Assembly: GCF_001644035.1 (NCBI RefSeq)
Contig: NZ_LUUG01000073.1
Location: 45,701 to 109,700 of the forward strand
Length of the DNA: 64,000 nucleotides
Origin: Methylomonas methanica
GTDB lineage: Bacteria > Pseudomonadota > Gammaproteobacteria > Methylococcales > Methylomonadaceae
Direction: 5' to 3'
Position numbers and translations under genes: made by a program. This document shows positions 1 to 8,310 of the stretch, piece after piece. The notes beneath the pieces were generated by a model that saw only the letters and a list, made by a program, of their open reading frames with translations, was not told where the DNA came from and made no database searches. The first letter of the stretch is position 1. Each line of letters opens with the position of its first letter.

Positions 1-878
1 CGCACCAGTAACTTACCGTCCAACACGCCATCTGGATTGTTAAAGCTCAATTCGCCAGCGGAGTTGGTGCTGGTCGACAAGGTTTGCCAGCGACCACGAC
101 CATCGCGGTAACTGACTTTGGCGCCAGCCAGGGGCTGTAAATCGCGGTTCATCGCACGCACCAGCAATTGTTCACTGGATTGCTTAACCTGCACCGCCAG
201 ACTGCTGACCTGAACCAGGCATTGCGCCTCGTTCTTGCCTTGCACCGCTTGCAGTAAATAAATGCCATCCGGCAATGGGTCGAGCGCGACCTGGCGGACC
301 TTGTAGCGATGCTCGCTCCAGGTGTCTTCGTTAAACCACCAGCCCAAGTCGTGGGTTTGCTGGCCGTTGCGCAGCAAATCGATATAGCTCTCTTTAACCA
401 CCGTAAAACCTTTCGGCGGCGCGACTAAAACCTGCTGCGGCACCGACACCAGCGGCTTTTCGGTGACGGTCAGTACCGAGCCGCTAAAATTGGTTTCTTT
501 CAAGGATTTACGAAACTCGACATCCAGCATGCCGCGCAACAGCTTTAATGGCGATTGGGCGTTGTTGAGACCTTTGGCGAAATAATGGCCGGGATTGAGC
601 TCGCTGACTGGCTGCTCGTAACTGCGGCTGACGTTGAATTGGCCGTCCAGGAAGGTTTCCAGGTTATTGGCTTTCAGCACTCGGAGCAACATGGGCTGGT
701 CGGTGAGGGTGTAATCCAGGCGGATGTTGGGGGCTTCGGTGTTGGTGAAGCTGCGTTCGGCGGTTAAATAGAATGGGCTGCCGGCGAAAACACAAAATGG
801 CGTGATTAACAACAGCAACAACCAGCCAGCGTGTATCGACAAAGATTTGCGCGTGAGTGCGTTCATAAACTTGTACAT
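1..878 (-). CDS. Alpha-2-macroglobulin family protein (YfaS-like), N-terminal part; cut by window edge
   Basis: About 292 codons are open from an ATG at 878 to the left edge, so the C-terminal part lies outside the window. The start has a GGGAGA Shine-Dalgarno 8 nt upstream. The N-terminus has a basic stretch (MNALTRK) and a hydrophobic core (WLLLLLITPFCVFAG), a Sec signal peptide. The visible part is beta-rich, as expected for macroglobulin MG domains; the thioester and bait regions would be outside. The assignment rests mainly on context: yfaA- and yfaP/yfaT-like genes lie on the same strand 12.5 kb upstream, and E. coli keeps these together with yfaS. Bacterial A2Ms are thought to trap proteases in the periplasm. 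A piece of this gene is duplicated at 6449-6750. Confidence 0.6.
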   Translation of the reverse strand, partial: MYKFMNALTRKSLSIHAGWLLLLLITPFCVFAGSPFYLTAERSFTNTEAPNIRLDYTLTDQPMLLRVLKANNLETFLDGQFNVSRSYEQPVSELNPGHYFAKGLNNAQSPLKLLRGMLDVEFRKSLKETNFSGSVLTVTEKPLVSVPQQVLVAPPKGFTVVKESYIDLLRNGQQTHDLGWWFNEDTWSEHRYKVRQVALDPLPDGIYLLQAVQGKNEAQCLVQVSSLAVQVKQSSEQLLVRAMNRDLQPLAGAKVSYRDGRGRWQTLSTSTNSAGELSFNNPDGVLDGKLLV

Positions 879-1277
879 GTGACCGTCTCCCGGCTAATGA
901 TTTTTAATTGACTGGATTCCTTTGCTTAACCCAAGACGCTCATGGTGCAGGTTGCTCGCTGTAGAATAGCTTTTTATTGGCGAAAATAAACACCCATCAC
1001 CAATTCTGACCAGATGAATACCCTGGATTCGCCAGTCCACAGCGATACAAATTGCAGAAGGGTTTGCGCTGGTTTTTATTGCAATAAACCGCCCAACTCC
1101 TGCTCTATCTGTTCTATGCTAGGCAAGTTGGATTACAGTTCAGCGGGCAAAACCGGCGCCGTTTGTCACCTCGATATAAATTCATCTTTTCACTGCCTGA
1201 CTCTATTTATAACGGGTCTGTTGATTACGGAATTTAACGATTTGTCCCATTCAAATTTCAAGAATCAATGATTATTT
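879..1277. other. Intergenic, no supported gene
   Basis: This 399-bp gap lies between the stop of the binding-protein gene and the start of the yfaS-like gene, both on the minus strand. An 85-codon plus-strand open frame (1014-1271) lacks a Shine-Dalgarno sequence and recognisable features and is not called. It probably contains the yfaS promoter, but I cannot point to convincing -35/-10 elements and see no clear terminator hairpin. Confidence 0.5.
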
Positions 1278-2390
1278 TTACTTCACTCCCCAGATTTTTT
1301 TGTACTTATCCCGATAACCGTTATCCGGATCGAATTCATTACTCGGACCGCCATCGAATTCAATGTTGGCTTTTGTCACGAGGTGAACCGGTGCTGAATA
1401 GCCGCTTGGTGGCTGTCCCGCAAAAGCGCGATTCAACTCGTCTATGGATTGCCATCCGTGTAAGCGCAAAGGTTCAGCTACCGTCCCAAATTGGTAGTGG
1501 TTTTTACGAATCCGATTGAAGGCCAATTCGCTGCCATCGCCTGCGGATATGTTCCTTGGATAACCGTTGCCGGGAATTGCGGCGGCGATAAAGGTGGGAG
1601 GCATGGCATCAAACCAGAGATCATTGACGGCTATTGAATACGTCCATTTTTTGCCATAGTGTTGCAACAGCCAAGCCGTGCGCTGCGGCATGGCTGTTGC
1701 GGTATCCTTCAGAGGGGTAGTGTCAACCATCAGCACACTGCATTCAGCGCATTCGTGCAGGGCGTCGATCATGGCCTTTGTCTTTACATTGGCAATGGCG
1801 TAGATGGGATCGCTGAAGATGACCACTCCCGCCTTACCATCGGAATCGGCCACTGCGTACATGGCGGCAGCCTTGCCGACCTCGGTCGGTTCGGTAGCGA
1901 TATTGGTGAAGATCGGCAGGTCATGGTCCGGACCCGGCTTTCCCCAGGCATGCCAACCCACCATTTCGATACCCTTAGCCGCTATTTCGCGGATCGTATC
2001 CGCCTGCTCAACGGCATCTATAGCGCCGAGCACGATGCCATCGGGATTGAGGGCAGCCGCTTGCTTCAAGGCATCCCTTCTGCCTAACACGGTACTTTGT
2101 CCATCGATCAAACGAAAACTCCAGCCTAGAGTCTTTGCCGCTTCCCCGGCTGATCGCCCAACCCCTCGTGCTCCTCCGTTATTCTGGTCTGCCGACACGT
2201 AAATCACCAATTTATTGGGTTGCGCAATTGGTCCGGAGGTGGGGCCATCCCACGAAGGGTTCGGCTTCGATACCTTCGTCACATGGGCCTTGGCCTCCGC
2301 TACATAGGCATCTTCAGCGACCGCCCCATTACCAGCCAACGCGGCAGCAACTCCAACCATCGCTATCAAAAACGGTTTGTTGCTCATCAT
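1278..2390 (-). CDS. Periplasmic sugar-type substrate-binding protein (Peripla_BP_4-like)
   Basis: 370 residues from the ATG at 2390, chosen because GAGGAAA lies just upstream and because it puts a signal peptide at the very N-terminus (hydrophobic run to AVA-ED); a longer frame to 2426 has no such support. The mature part has the type I periplasmic binding fold pattern: a strand KLVIYVSADQNN, a helix with repeated Gly/Ala, then NPDGIVLGAIDA and a GKAGVVIFSDP segment, like ribose/galactose or LuxP-type receptors. No ABC permease or ATPase gene is nearby. The gene is divergent from a hybrid kinase with an extracytoplasmic sensor region, so a role as ligand-presenting partner of that kinase is inferred, not shown. 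The ligand is unknown. Confidence 0.72.
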   Translation of the reverse strand: MMSNKPFLIAMVGVAAALAGNGAVAEDAYVAEAKAHVTKVSKPNPSWDGPTSGPIAQPNKLVIYVSADQNNGGARGVGRSAGEAAKTLGWSFRLIDGQSTVLGRRDALKQAAALNPDGIVLGAIDAVEQADTIREIAAKGIEMVGWHAWGKPGPDHDLPIFTNIATEPTEVGKAAAMYAVADSDGKAGVVIFSDPIYAIANVKTKAMIDALHECAECSVLMVDTTPLKDTATAMPQRTAWLLQHYGKKWTYSIAVNDLWFDAMPPTFIAAAIPGNGYPRNISAGDGSELAFNRIRKNHYQFGTVAEPLRLHGWQSIDELNRAFAGQPPSGYSAPVHLVTKANIEFDGGPSNEFDPDNGYRDKYKKIWGVK

Positions 2391-2444
2391 ATTTTCCTCA
2401 ATCAAGTCAGTGAGCCGCGCAATCAAATTTATTACCTGCTTAGC

Positions 2445-2605
2445 AAGCTTGCTTCAGCTAATACAAAGGAGCTTCCCGTATGTCGTCATTTCGGCAGGGC
2501 TTGCCGAAATCCAGGCTGCATGGATAGCTCTTAGCTTGCCATCCATGGCACTGTGCTCGCATCCCTGGGGTGCAGACGGGCTTTTTGGTTTAGCTGAAGC
2601 AGCTT
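2445..2605. repeat. MITE-like inverted-repeat element
   Basis: The ends are near-perfect inverted repeats: AAGCTTGCTTCAGCTAA at 2445-2461 and TTAGCTGAAGCAGCTT at 2590-2605, one base different in length. Inside is a short palindrome around 2488-2510 (TTTCGGCAGGGCTTGCCGAAA). The 161-bp unit has no coding capacity and lies in the divergent promoter region between the binding protein and the hybrid kinase. No flanking target duplication was evident by eye. Confidence 0.5.
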
Positions 2606-2781
2606 ACGAATCAAAATTTATTATGGGTAATAAGTTCAACCGGCCATGAATACTTCATGAGTGTTTATTTTAGCCCCCTATAATATTGTTTGATGCTATG
2701 CCGTTTGTGGATCGTTGTGCCACAGCGGAAGAATGATGTTCAAATTTGACAAGAGTCTCTTTTGTAACCCGTAACATAGAA

Positions 2782-5700
2782 ATGAATTTTCAGAAACCAA
2801 TCAAACACACGGAAATTGCATTCTCCAGACTTGAGTTTCTGAGGGGTGGCATTCTTCAAATCCTTGCGTGGCCTATCCTCTCTCTCCTATTCGTGACGGC
2901 GTTATGGTATTGGGTCAACTCGACGATCGACACAGAAAAACACAATGTCGAGAAAAAAGCGCTTGAAGAAGCCACCCAGTTGAGTATGGATTATGAAAAA
3001 TATCTCACTCAAGTTATTGACCGGGCAAATCAAATCACTCTGCAGTTGCAATACAACTTGGAAAAGTCCCAAGAAAATCTAAATCTTCCGGAATTGGCAC
3101 AGGGCGGTATTTTTAGAGGTGCTGACATCTTGAACGTGACAATCATCGATCAGAATGGTTTGCCGGTTACCAGTACCTTCCCGATTCCGAAAGATGTGAC
3201 TTTTGCAGATCGGGATTATTTTGTCTTTCATAAAAACGACGACACCAATCTACTCTTGGTAGGTAGGCCAATCATATCGAGATCGAGGGACAGGCCTGTT
3301 ATCCCATTTACACGTAGATTGAATACGCCGCAGGGAGCATTTAACGGCGTGGCCTATGTTGCCTTTGACCCTGATTATCTGACAGCGTTCTTTGCTGGCG
3401 CTTTCCCCGGTAAATCAGGATTGCTCGCAGTAGCTGGCCTGGACGGCGTTCTGCGTTCGATAAGGATCGGCAACCAAGCTCAGGATTCAAGCTTACCCGA
3501 GCTGCGAACGATCCCGCTATTTACGACACCTGAAGGCGCTACGTTCCTAAGCGAAGACTCTCGGTTTGGAGATAATCTGGCGCGCTATGTCGCCTGGAGG
3601 ACCTTAAAAGACTATTACTTGGTCGCGATGGTGGGGATTCCGGAAATGGATTACTTCGCCCCCTACCAGGCCAGGTGGTCAACCTATCGGTCAGCGGCCA
3701 GCGTCGGAAGCGTCCTCACATTTCTGTTGGCGATTGTAGCGACCGGGATGTCTTTGCGGATTGCCAAGAGAAGATTCCAAGAGTTTGAACAGCGCAAGGC
3801 CTACCGACTTGCGACGGAAGGCGGGAATGAAGGCTTTTACATGTATGAAGCCTTACGTGACAGAAACGGCTCCATCACAGACTTTCAACTGGTTGACTGC
3901 AACCAGCGCGGCGCAGAATTTTATGGCGTCCCCCAATCTCAACTCATACAAGCCAATCTTTCAAATTTATACCCGGAGATTTTTTTTAATGAATTGATAA
4001 ACGTTTTCCTGAGCGCGATGACTTCGGGATTCTATGAAGATGAAATTAAAGTTTCGCCCGAGAGTATGATGAAAATTGGCTGGGCAAAGCGAAGATTTGT
4101 ACGATCTGGAAACGGTCTGGCCGTAACAATACAGGACATCACCGAACGCAAACAAACCGAAGAGGCTTTGCGTCTTTCCGCCGAGCGGCTGCAACTGGCT
4201 GCGCGTGCTGCAAATATCGGCATATGGGACTGGAATATCGTCGAGAACGAGTTGGCATGGGATGACTCGATGTACCAGCTTTACGGCATTAAAAAAGCGG
4301 ACTTCGGCGGGGCTTACGATGCCTGGATAAGTACAGTACATCCCGATGACAAGGCGCATATCGATAGAGAAATTCAGGCAGCCTTGCTGGGTGAACGCGA
4401 GTACGCGCCCGAATTCCGCATCATTCGTCCGGATGGCTCCATCCGCTATATCAAGGCAGACTCGCAGACGATACAAAATAGCGGGGGCAAGCCCTTGCGC
4501 ATGATAGGTACCAACATGGACATCACTGAGCGCAAGCGGATACAGGAGGCCATGGAACGCAGTCAGTCGGCCCTGGAGGAGGCGCAACGTATTGGCCACA
4601 TCGGTAGCTGGGACCTCGATATGCTCAACGATGTGTTGAGCTGGAGTGACGAAATATTCCGCATATGGGAGATCGACAAGACGCAGTTTGAAGCAACGTT
4701 TGCCGCATTCCTTGAAACGGTGCATCCCGAAGATCGGGACAAGGTGGCACTAGCTTATAACCAAGCGATCATCGATAAGAGCTTGTATCAAATCGAGCAT
4801 CGACTGCTGTTCCCGGATCACCGGGTGAAATACATCTATGAACGCGGCGAGCCTTATTTTGATAAGGATGGTCGTCCGTTGCGCTTTATCGGCACCTCAT
4901 TGGATATTACCGAGCGTAAGCTGGCGGAGACAGAGCTGTTACGTTACAAGGACCAGTTGGAAGAAACGGTGGAGCAACGTACCGCGGAACTGTTGCTGGC
5001 GCGGGATGCCGCCGAGGCGGCGAACAAGGCCAAGAGCGTATTCCTGGCCAACATGAGCCACGAACTGCGCACGCCGATGAATGCCATTCTGGGTTTCTCC
5101 GGTCTGCTGCGCCGCGATCCGCAACTGACCGAAAAACAGCGCGAAAACCTGGACATCATCAATCGCAGCGGCGAACATCTGTTGACCCTGATCAACGATG
5201 TGTTGGAAGTTGCCAAGATCGAAGCCGGTAGACTTAAACTGGAGATTGCGCCCTTCGACCTGGGCAGCATGGTGCGGGATGTCACCGAGATGATGCAGAT
5301 CCGCGCCCAGGAGAAAAGCCTGCTGCTGGTGCTGGATCAGTCGTCCGAGTTCCCCCGCTATATCAAAGGCGATGAAGCCCGCATTCGCCAAATCATCATC
5401 AACCTGATCAACAACGCCGTGAAATGCACAGAGCAGGGCGGCGTGACGCTGCGTCTGGGGGTCAAGAACAATGCTCGCCAACACCTGTTGGTCGAAGTCG
5501 AAGATACGGGGCCAGGCATCGCGCAAGAAGATCAACAGCGCCTGTTCGAGCCTTTCGTACAATTGGGGGATGCAGACGCCCAGCAGGGCACCGGCCTGGG
5601 GCTGACCATCACCCGTCAGTTCGTACAAATGATGGGCGGCGGCATCACCGTCGAGAGTACCCTCGGCAAGGGAGCGGTATTCCGGGTGGATTTACCGTTG

Positions 5701-6414
5701 GCATTGGCAAGTGCTGACGAAATTCTCGGAGCGGAAATCCGCAAACCCGGTGAAGTGGTGGGCCTGTCCCCAGGCCAACCCCGGTATCGGATCATGATTG
5801 TCGAGGATCAACGGGAGAATCAGTTGCTGCTCACTCAGCTGATGGCCGATATTGGGCTAGAGGTGAAAGTAGTGGAGAATGGTCAGCAATGTCTGGAATC
5901 GTTCCAGGACTGGCGCCCCGCTTTAATCTGGATGGACAGGCGCATGCCGGTGATGGACGGTATCGAAGCGACCAAACGCCTGCGTCAATTGCCGGAGGGG
6001 CAAACCGTCAAAATCGTCGCCGTCACCGCCTCGGCCTTCAATGAACAACAACAGGAAATGTTTGATGTCGGCATGGACGATTTCGTGCGCAAACCTTACC
6101 GCTTCGATGAAATTTACGACTGCCTTGCCCGACAACTGGGCGTGCAATACATCTACGCCGACAAGCACCCGACATACATAACCGGAGTAGAGCCATTGAC
6201 GGCAGAGATGCTTACGGCTTTGCCCCAGGAATTGCGTAGCGAACTCATCAATGCGTTGGAAAGCCTGGAACAGGAACATATCGGTACCATCATCGGGCAG
6301 GTTCTCCCCTATGATTTAATCCTCTACAAAACCCTGATGCGGTTGGCTGAAAATTTCGACTACCCGACCATTCTCAATGCAATACGGGCCAACTTATCGA
6401 CAATTGAGACATAA
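2782..6414 (+). CDS. Hybrid sensor histidine kinase (dCache - PAS repeats - HisKA - HATPase - REC - novel C-terminal domain)
   Basis: 1210 residues from ATG 2782; a TTG at 2746 is possible but lacks a Shine-Dalgarno. Layout: membrane segment about 22-46, extracytoplasmic dCache-like region to about 305, second membrane segment about 310-330, a degenerate PAS (345-455), two clear PAS/PAC repeats each ending in a DITERK motif (about 465-590 and 595-720), a coiled coil, HisKA with the phospho-His in SHELRTPMNAILGF (H760), HATPase_c with GTGLGLTI, and a receiver with predicted phospho-Asp in IWMDRRMPVMDG (D1052). A further ~65 residues after the receiver are conserved in the two other hybrid kinases of this window and contain no histidine resembling an HPt site. 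A 13-codon open frame at 2733-2774, behind GGAAGA, ends 7 nt before the start and might couple translation. Divergent from the binding-protein gene. Confidence 0.9.
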   Translation: MNFQKPIKHTEIAFSRLEFLRGGILQILAWPILSLLFVTALWYWVNSTIDTEKHNVEKKALEEATQLSMDYEKYLTQVIDRANQITLQLQYNLEKSQENLNLPELAQGGIFRGADILNVTIIDQNGLPVTSTFPIPKDVTFADRDYFVFHKNDDTNLLLVGRPIISRSRDRPVIPFTRRLNTPQGAFNGVAYVAFDPDYLTAFFAGAFPGKSGLLAVAGLDGVLRSIRIGNQAQDSSLPELRTIPLFTTPEGATFLSEDSRFGDNLARYVAWRTLKDYYLVAMVGIPEMDYFAPYQARWSTYRSAASVGSVLTFLLAIVATGMSLRIAKRRFQEFEQRKAYRLATEGGNEGFYMYEALRDRNGSITDFQLVDCNQRGAEFYGVPQSQLIQANLSNLYPEIFFNELINVFLSAMTSGFYEDEIKVSPESMMKIGWAKRRFVRSGNGLAVTIQDITERKQTEEALRLSAERLQLAARAANIGIWDWNIVENELAWDDSMYQLYGIKKADFGGAYDAWISTVHPDDKAHIDREIQAALLGEREYAPEFRIIRPDGSIRYIKADSQTIQNSGGKPLRMIGTNMDITERKRIQEAMERSQSALEEAQRIGHIGSWDLDMLNDVLSWSDEIFRIWEIDKTQFEATFAAFLETVHPEDRDKVALAYNQAIIDKSLYQIEHRLLFPDHRVKYIYERGEPYFDKDGRPLRFIGTSLDITERKLAETELLRYKDQLEETVEQRTAELLLARDAAEAANKAKSVFLANMSHELRTPMNAILGFSGLLRRDPQLTEKQRENLDIINRSGEHLLTLINDVLEVAKIEAGRLKLEIAPFDLGSMVRDVTEMMQIRAQEKSLLLVLDQSSEFPRYIKGDEARIRQIIINLINNAVKCTEQGGVTLRLGVKNNARQHLLVEVEDTGPGIAQEDQQRLFEPFVQLGDADAQQGTGLGLTITRQFVQMMGGGITVESTLGKGAVFRVDLPLALASADEILGAEIRKPGEVVGLSPGQPRYRIMIVEDQRENQLLLTQLMADIGLEVKVVENGQQCLESFQDWRPALIWMDRRMPVMDGIEATKRLRQLPEGQTVKIVAVTASAFNEQQQEMFDVGMDDFVRKPYRFDEIYDCLARQLGVQYIYADKHPTYITGVEPLTAEMLTALPQELRSELINALESLEQEHIGTIIGQVLPYDLILYKTLMRLAENFDYPTILNAIRANLSTIET

Positions 6415-6448
6415 CCGGAAAGGCAAAAGCCTGTCAGCAGTCGCCGAC

Positions 6449-6750
6449 GCGACTGCCGACCTGAATCAGGACTGCACTTCGTTCTTGCCTTGCACCGCTT
6501 GCAGCAAATAAATGCCGTCCGGTAGCGGTTCGAGCGCCACTTGCCGGACCTTGTCGCGATACTCGCTCCAGGTATCTTCGTTAAATCACCAGCCCAAGTC
6601 GTGGGTTTGCTGACCGTTGCGCAGCAAATCGATATAGCTCTCTTTAACCACCGTAAACCCTTTCGGCGCCGCGACTAAAACCTGTTGCGGCACGGACACC
6701 ACCGGTTTTTCGGTCACAGTCAGCACCGAGCCAAGGATTTCCGAAACTCG
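6449..6750 (-). pseudogene. Duplicated fragment of the yfaS-like gene, inactivated
   Basis: This stretch aligns with 199-519 over its whole length in the same orientation. By eye the identity is high, including a long identical run around AGCCCAAGTCGTGGGTTTGC. It has a TGG to TGA change (minus-strand stop at 6596-6598) where the intact copy reads Trp-Trp-Phe-Asn, and an internal deletion of about 19 bp near 6732. No start codon or flanking A2M sequence remains. It therefore forms a direct repeat with the live gene, bracketing the first binding-protein/kinase module (879-6448). Confidence 0.88.
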
Positions 6751-6776
6751 AATTCAATACATCACAGATTGCCGCG

Positions 6777-7007
6777 CTATTTAGGTATTTCGCAAAGGGG
6801 CAACAAATTAAACCGTTGGCCGCGACGAGCAAATTTAAGATCATCAAATGTCACAAACGCATGGCACTGTTTTGATGCCGCCAAATGTAACGCATCTGCA
6901 AATTCAAGCCCGGCCCGGCACCAGGTGATCGCCGTTCGTAACGCGAGCGTGGATAAGGGTTTCTGGAATATGGACGTCGCCGTGACTGGACAAGGTTGAC
7001 GTGTCGG
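6777..7007 (-). pseudogene. VapC-like PIN-domain toxin, C-terminal remnant
   Basis: The minus-strand frame ending at the TAG at 6777-6779 encodes a recognisable PIN-domain C-terminal half: GLEFADALHLAASK (acidic Asp of the PIN active site within ADALHLA), then AFVTFDDLKFARR and a final NLLP. About 70 codons are open up to an in-frame TAG at 7008-7010; there is no ATG, no N-terminal half with the first catalytic Asp and no antitoxin gene upstream. VapC toxins are Mg-dependent RNases paired with VapB; this copy must be dead. It abuts the yfaS fragment within about 30 bp. Confidence 0.65.
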
Positions 7008-7154
7008 CTATTCTCGAAAAAATTGAATTAAATGGATTTTCGCGTTTTCAGCCATAAAGCGCAAACGCCAAAATGATCATCACTGTTCGATGTCTAGTTA
7101 ATACACGTCGAATTTCGGTTTATTGATTCGCTCACTCTAGCCCTCCCCGCAACA

Positions 7155-7318
7155 CCATTAAGTTAAGGCTTAACCATTCGCCTTTATGCCCTAAGGATAC
7201 TGAACGTGTCGAAGGGTGAATGGTTGCGCCGATCATGGTTCGACAGATTCTCGGCAACTCTCCTGCGTGCCCAGCGTCTGCATCCATGCGGTCGACCACG
7301 AACGGCTTAACTTAACGG
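7155..7318. repeat. Nested inverted-repeat element
   Basis: Outer arms CCATTAAGTTAAGGC (7155-7169) and GGCTTAACTTAACGG (7304-7318) are inverted with 13 of 15 matches. An inner pair, around AACCATTCGCC (7172-7183) and GGTGAATGGTT (about 7216-7226), can also fold. There is no coding sequence inside. It resembles non-autonomous palindromic repeats common in such genomes, but the family cannot be named from the sequence alone. Confidence 0.4.
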
Positions 7319-7407
7319 CATGGGTGTCTGGGAGCAGAACCGGCGGGTAGCTCCATCCGGCTGTGCCTGCTAATGGTGCACGGAGTCCGGCCAAAAGCCC
7401 TTCCAGC

Positions 7408-7619
7408 GTTTAAGCTCGCGCATTCTGTCTTTTGCTATCGTCGCAAGACTTTTTAGCTTGCGTGCAAACCTGCCAAGCCGCACGAATACACCTAAAAGCC
7501 TTGCGCGCAACGCGTTTAAGCTCGCGCACGAGGTCTTTTGCTATCGTCGCAAGACTTTTTAGCTTGCGCGCAAGCCTGCCAAGCCGCGCAGATAAACCTA
7601 AAAGCCTTGCGGGCGCGGC
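7408..7619. repeat. 106-bp tandem repeat, two copies
   Basis: Copy 1 is 7408-7513 and copy 2 is 7514-7619. Both start GTTTAAGCTCGCGCA, share TCTTTTGCTATCGTCGCAAG, and end in CCTAAAAGCCTTGCG followed by a GC-rich tail. There are only about a dozen differences. Within a unit, TCGTCGCAAGACTTTTTAGCTTGCG contains short inverted segments (CGCAAG/CTTGCG), so the transcript could form hairpins. Open frames crossing the repeat on both strands are low-complexity and are not called as genes. Confidence 0.75.
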
Positions 7620-8310
7620 AAATTGATTCGCCCGCCCGGCAAAATGCCTAGCGCGCAACTCGATTTGGTCTGAGCCCAAGGAAACGGAGCAGTCGCGAAT
7701 AGCACAATGCGATTAACGCGAGGCTTCAAGGCCTGCGAATTAGAAGAAAATCCCTATCCCCACGAAGAAAATCAGGCCCCGCATACCACCCATACCGGAA
7801 TGGAATGGAATGGATCAATGTATTGTATGCAGGCTTGCGCGGCTATCGGCCATTTGCCAACCATCGTAACTATCAACTGTAAGGCAGCTCAATTCTTGAA
7901 AACGGCCATTCTTAACGTCCAGACTAACTGGCGCGGAAGGCGGAGGGTTGAAAAGCAGCTTTCAATTTTCTCACTGATCAGCGAGGTTTTACCATTCACT
8001 AAATGGCCATTATTTTGATGCTGTTTTACATGTCGCACGTACTGCTATCACCGTCGTGCAATTTCGCTTGGGTTTGATATCTCACGTAATCATTTTCCAT
8101 GCCATCAAAACAATCAGAGCACGCCTTAGTTCAATCTTCATAAGGCTGAATCTATAGCTAAAAATAAACCTTCATTTATTTAGACCTACAATTTATTTCA
8201 TGTTTGCAAACCAGAAATAACTGCAGTGATAATAAGCACTCTGCTTTTGGGGGATTTTTAGATTAAATGGACAAGTTTTGTGCCCCATCAGTTAGAAAGA
8301 GGTGTCAAAA
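7620..8310. other. Intergenic upstream of the binding-protein fusion, no supported gene
   Basis: About 690 bp without a convincing gene. A 103-codon plus-strand frame (7707-8018) begins in repetitive sequence, has no Shine-Dalgarno and resembles nothing I know. The last ~200 bp (8100-8300) is AT-rich and is the likely promoter region of the downstream operon. No operator palindrome or terminator stands out. Confidence 0.45.

Noticed and set aside
1014..1271. 85-codon plus-strand open frame
   Set aside because: No Shine-Dalgarno, no signal or family pattern, and it lies in an intergenic gap between minus-strand genes.
1278..2390. Part of an ABC sugar importer operon
   Set aside because: No permease or ATPase genes on either side; neighbours are a hybrid kinase and the A2M gene.
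6200..6414. HPt domain at the end of the hybrid kinases
   Set aside because: No histidine is shared among the three tails, so classical phosphotransfer is not supported.
7408..7619. CRISPR-like array
   Set aside because: Two 106-bp units are directly adjacent with no unique spacers and no cas genes in the window.
7707..8018. 103-codon plus-strand open frame near the tandem repeat
   Set aside because: No ribosome site or recognisable sequence; composition looks non-coding.
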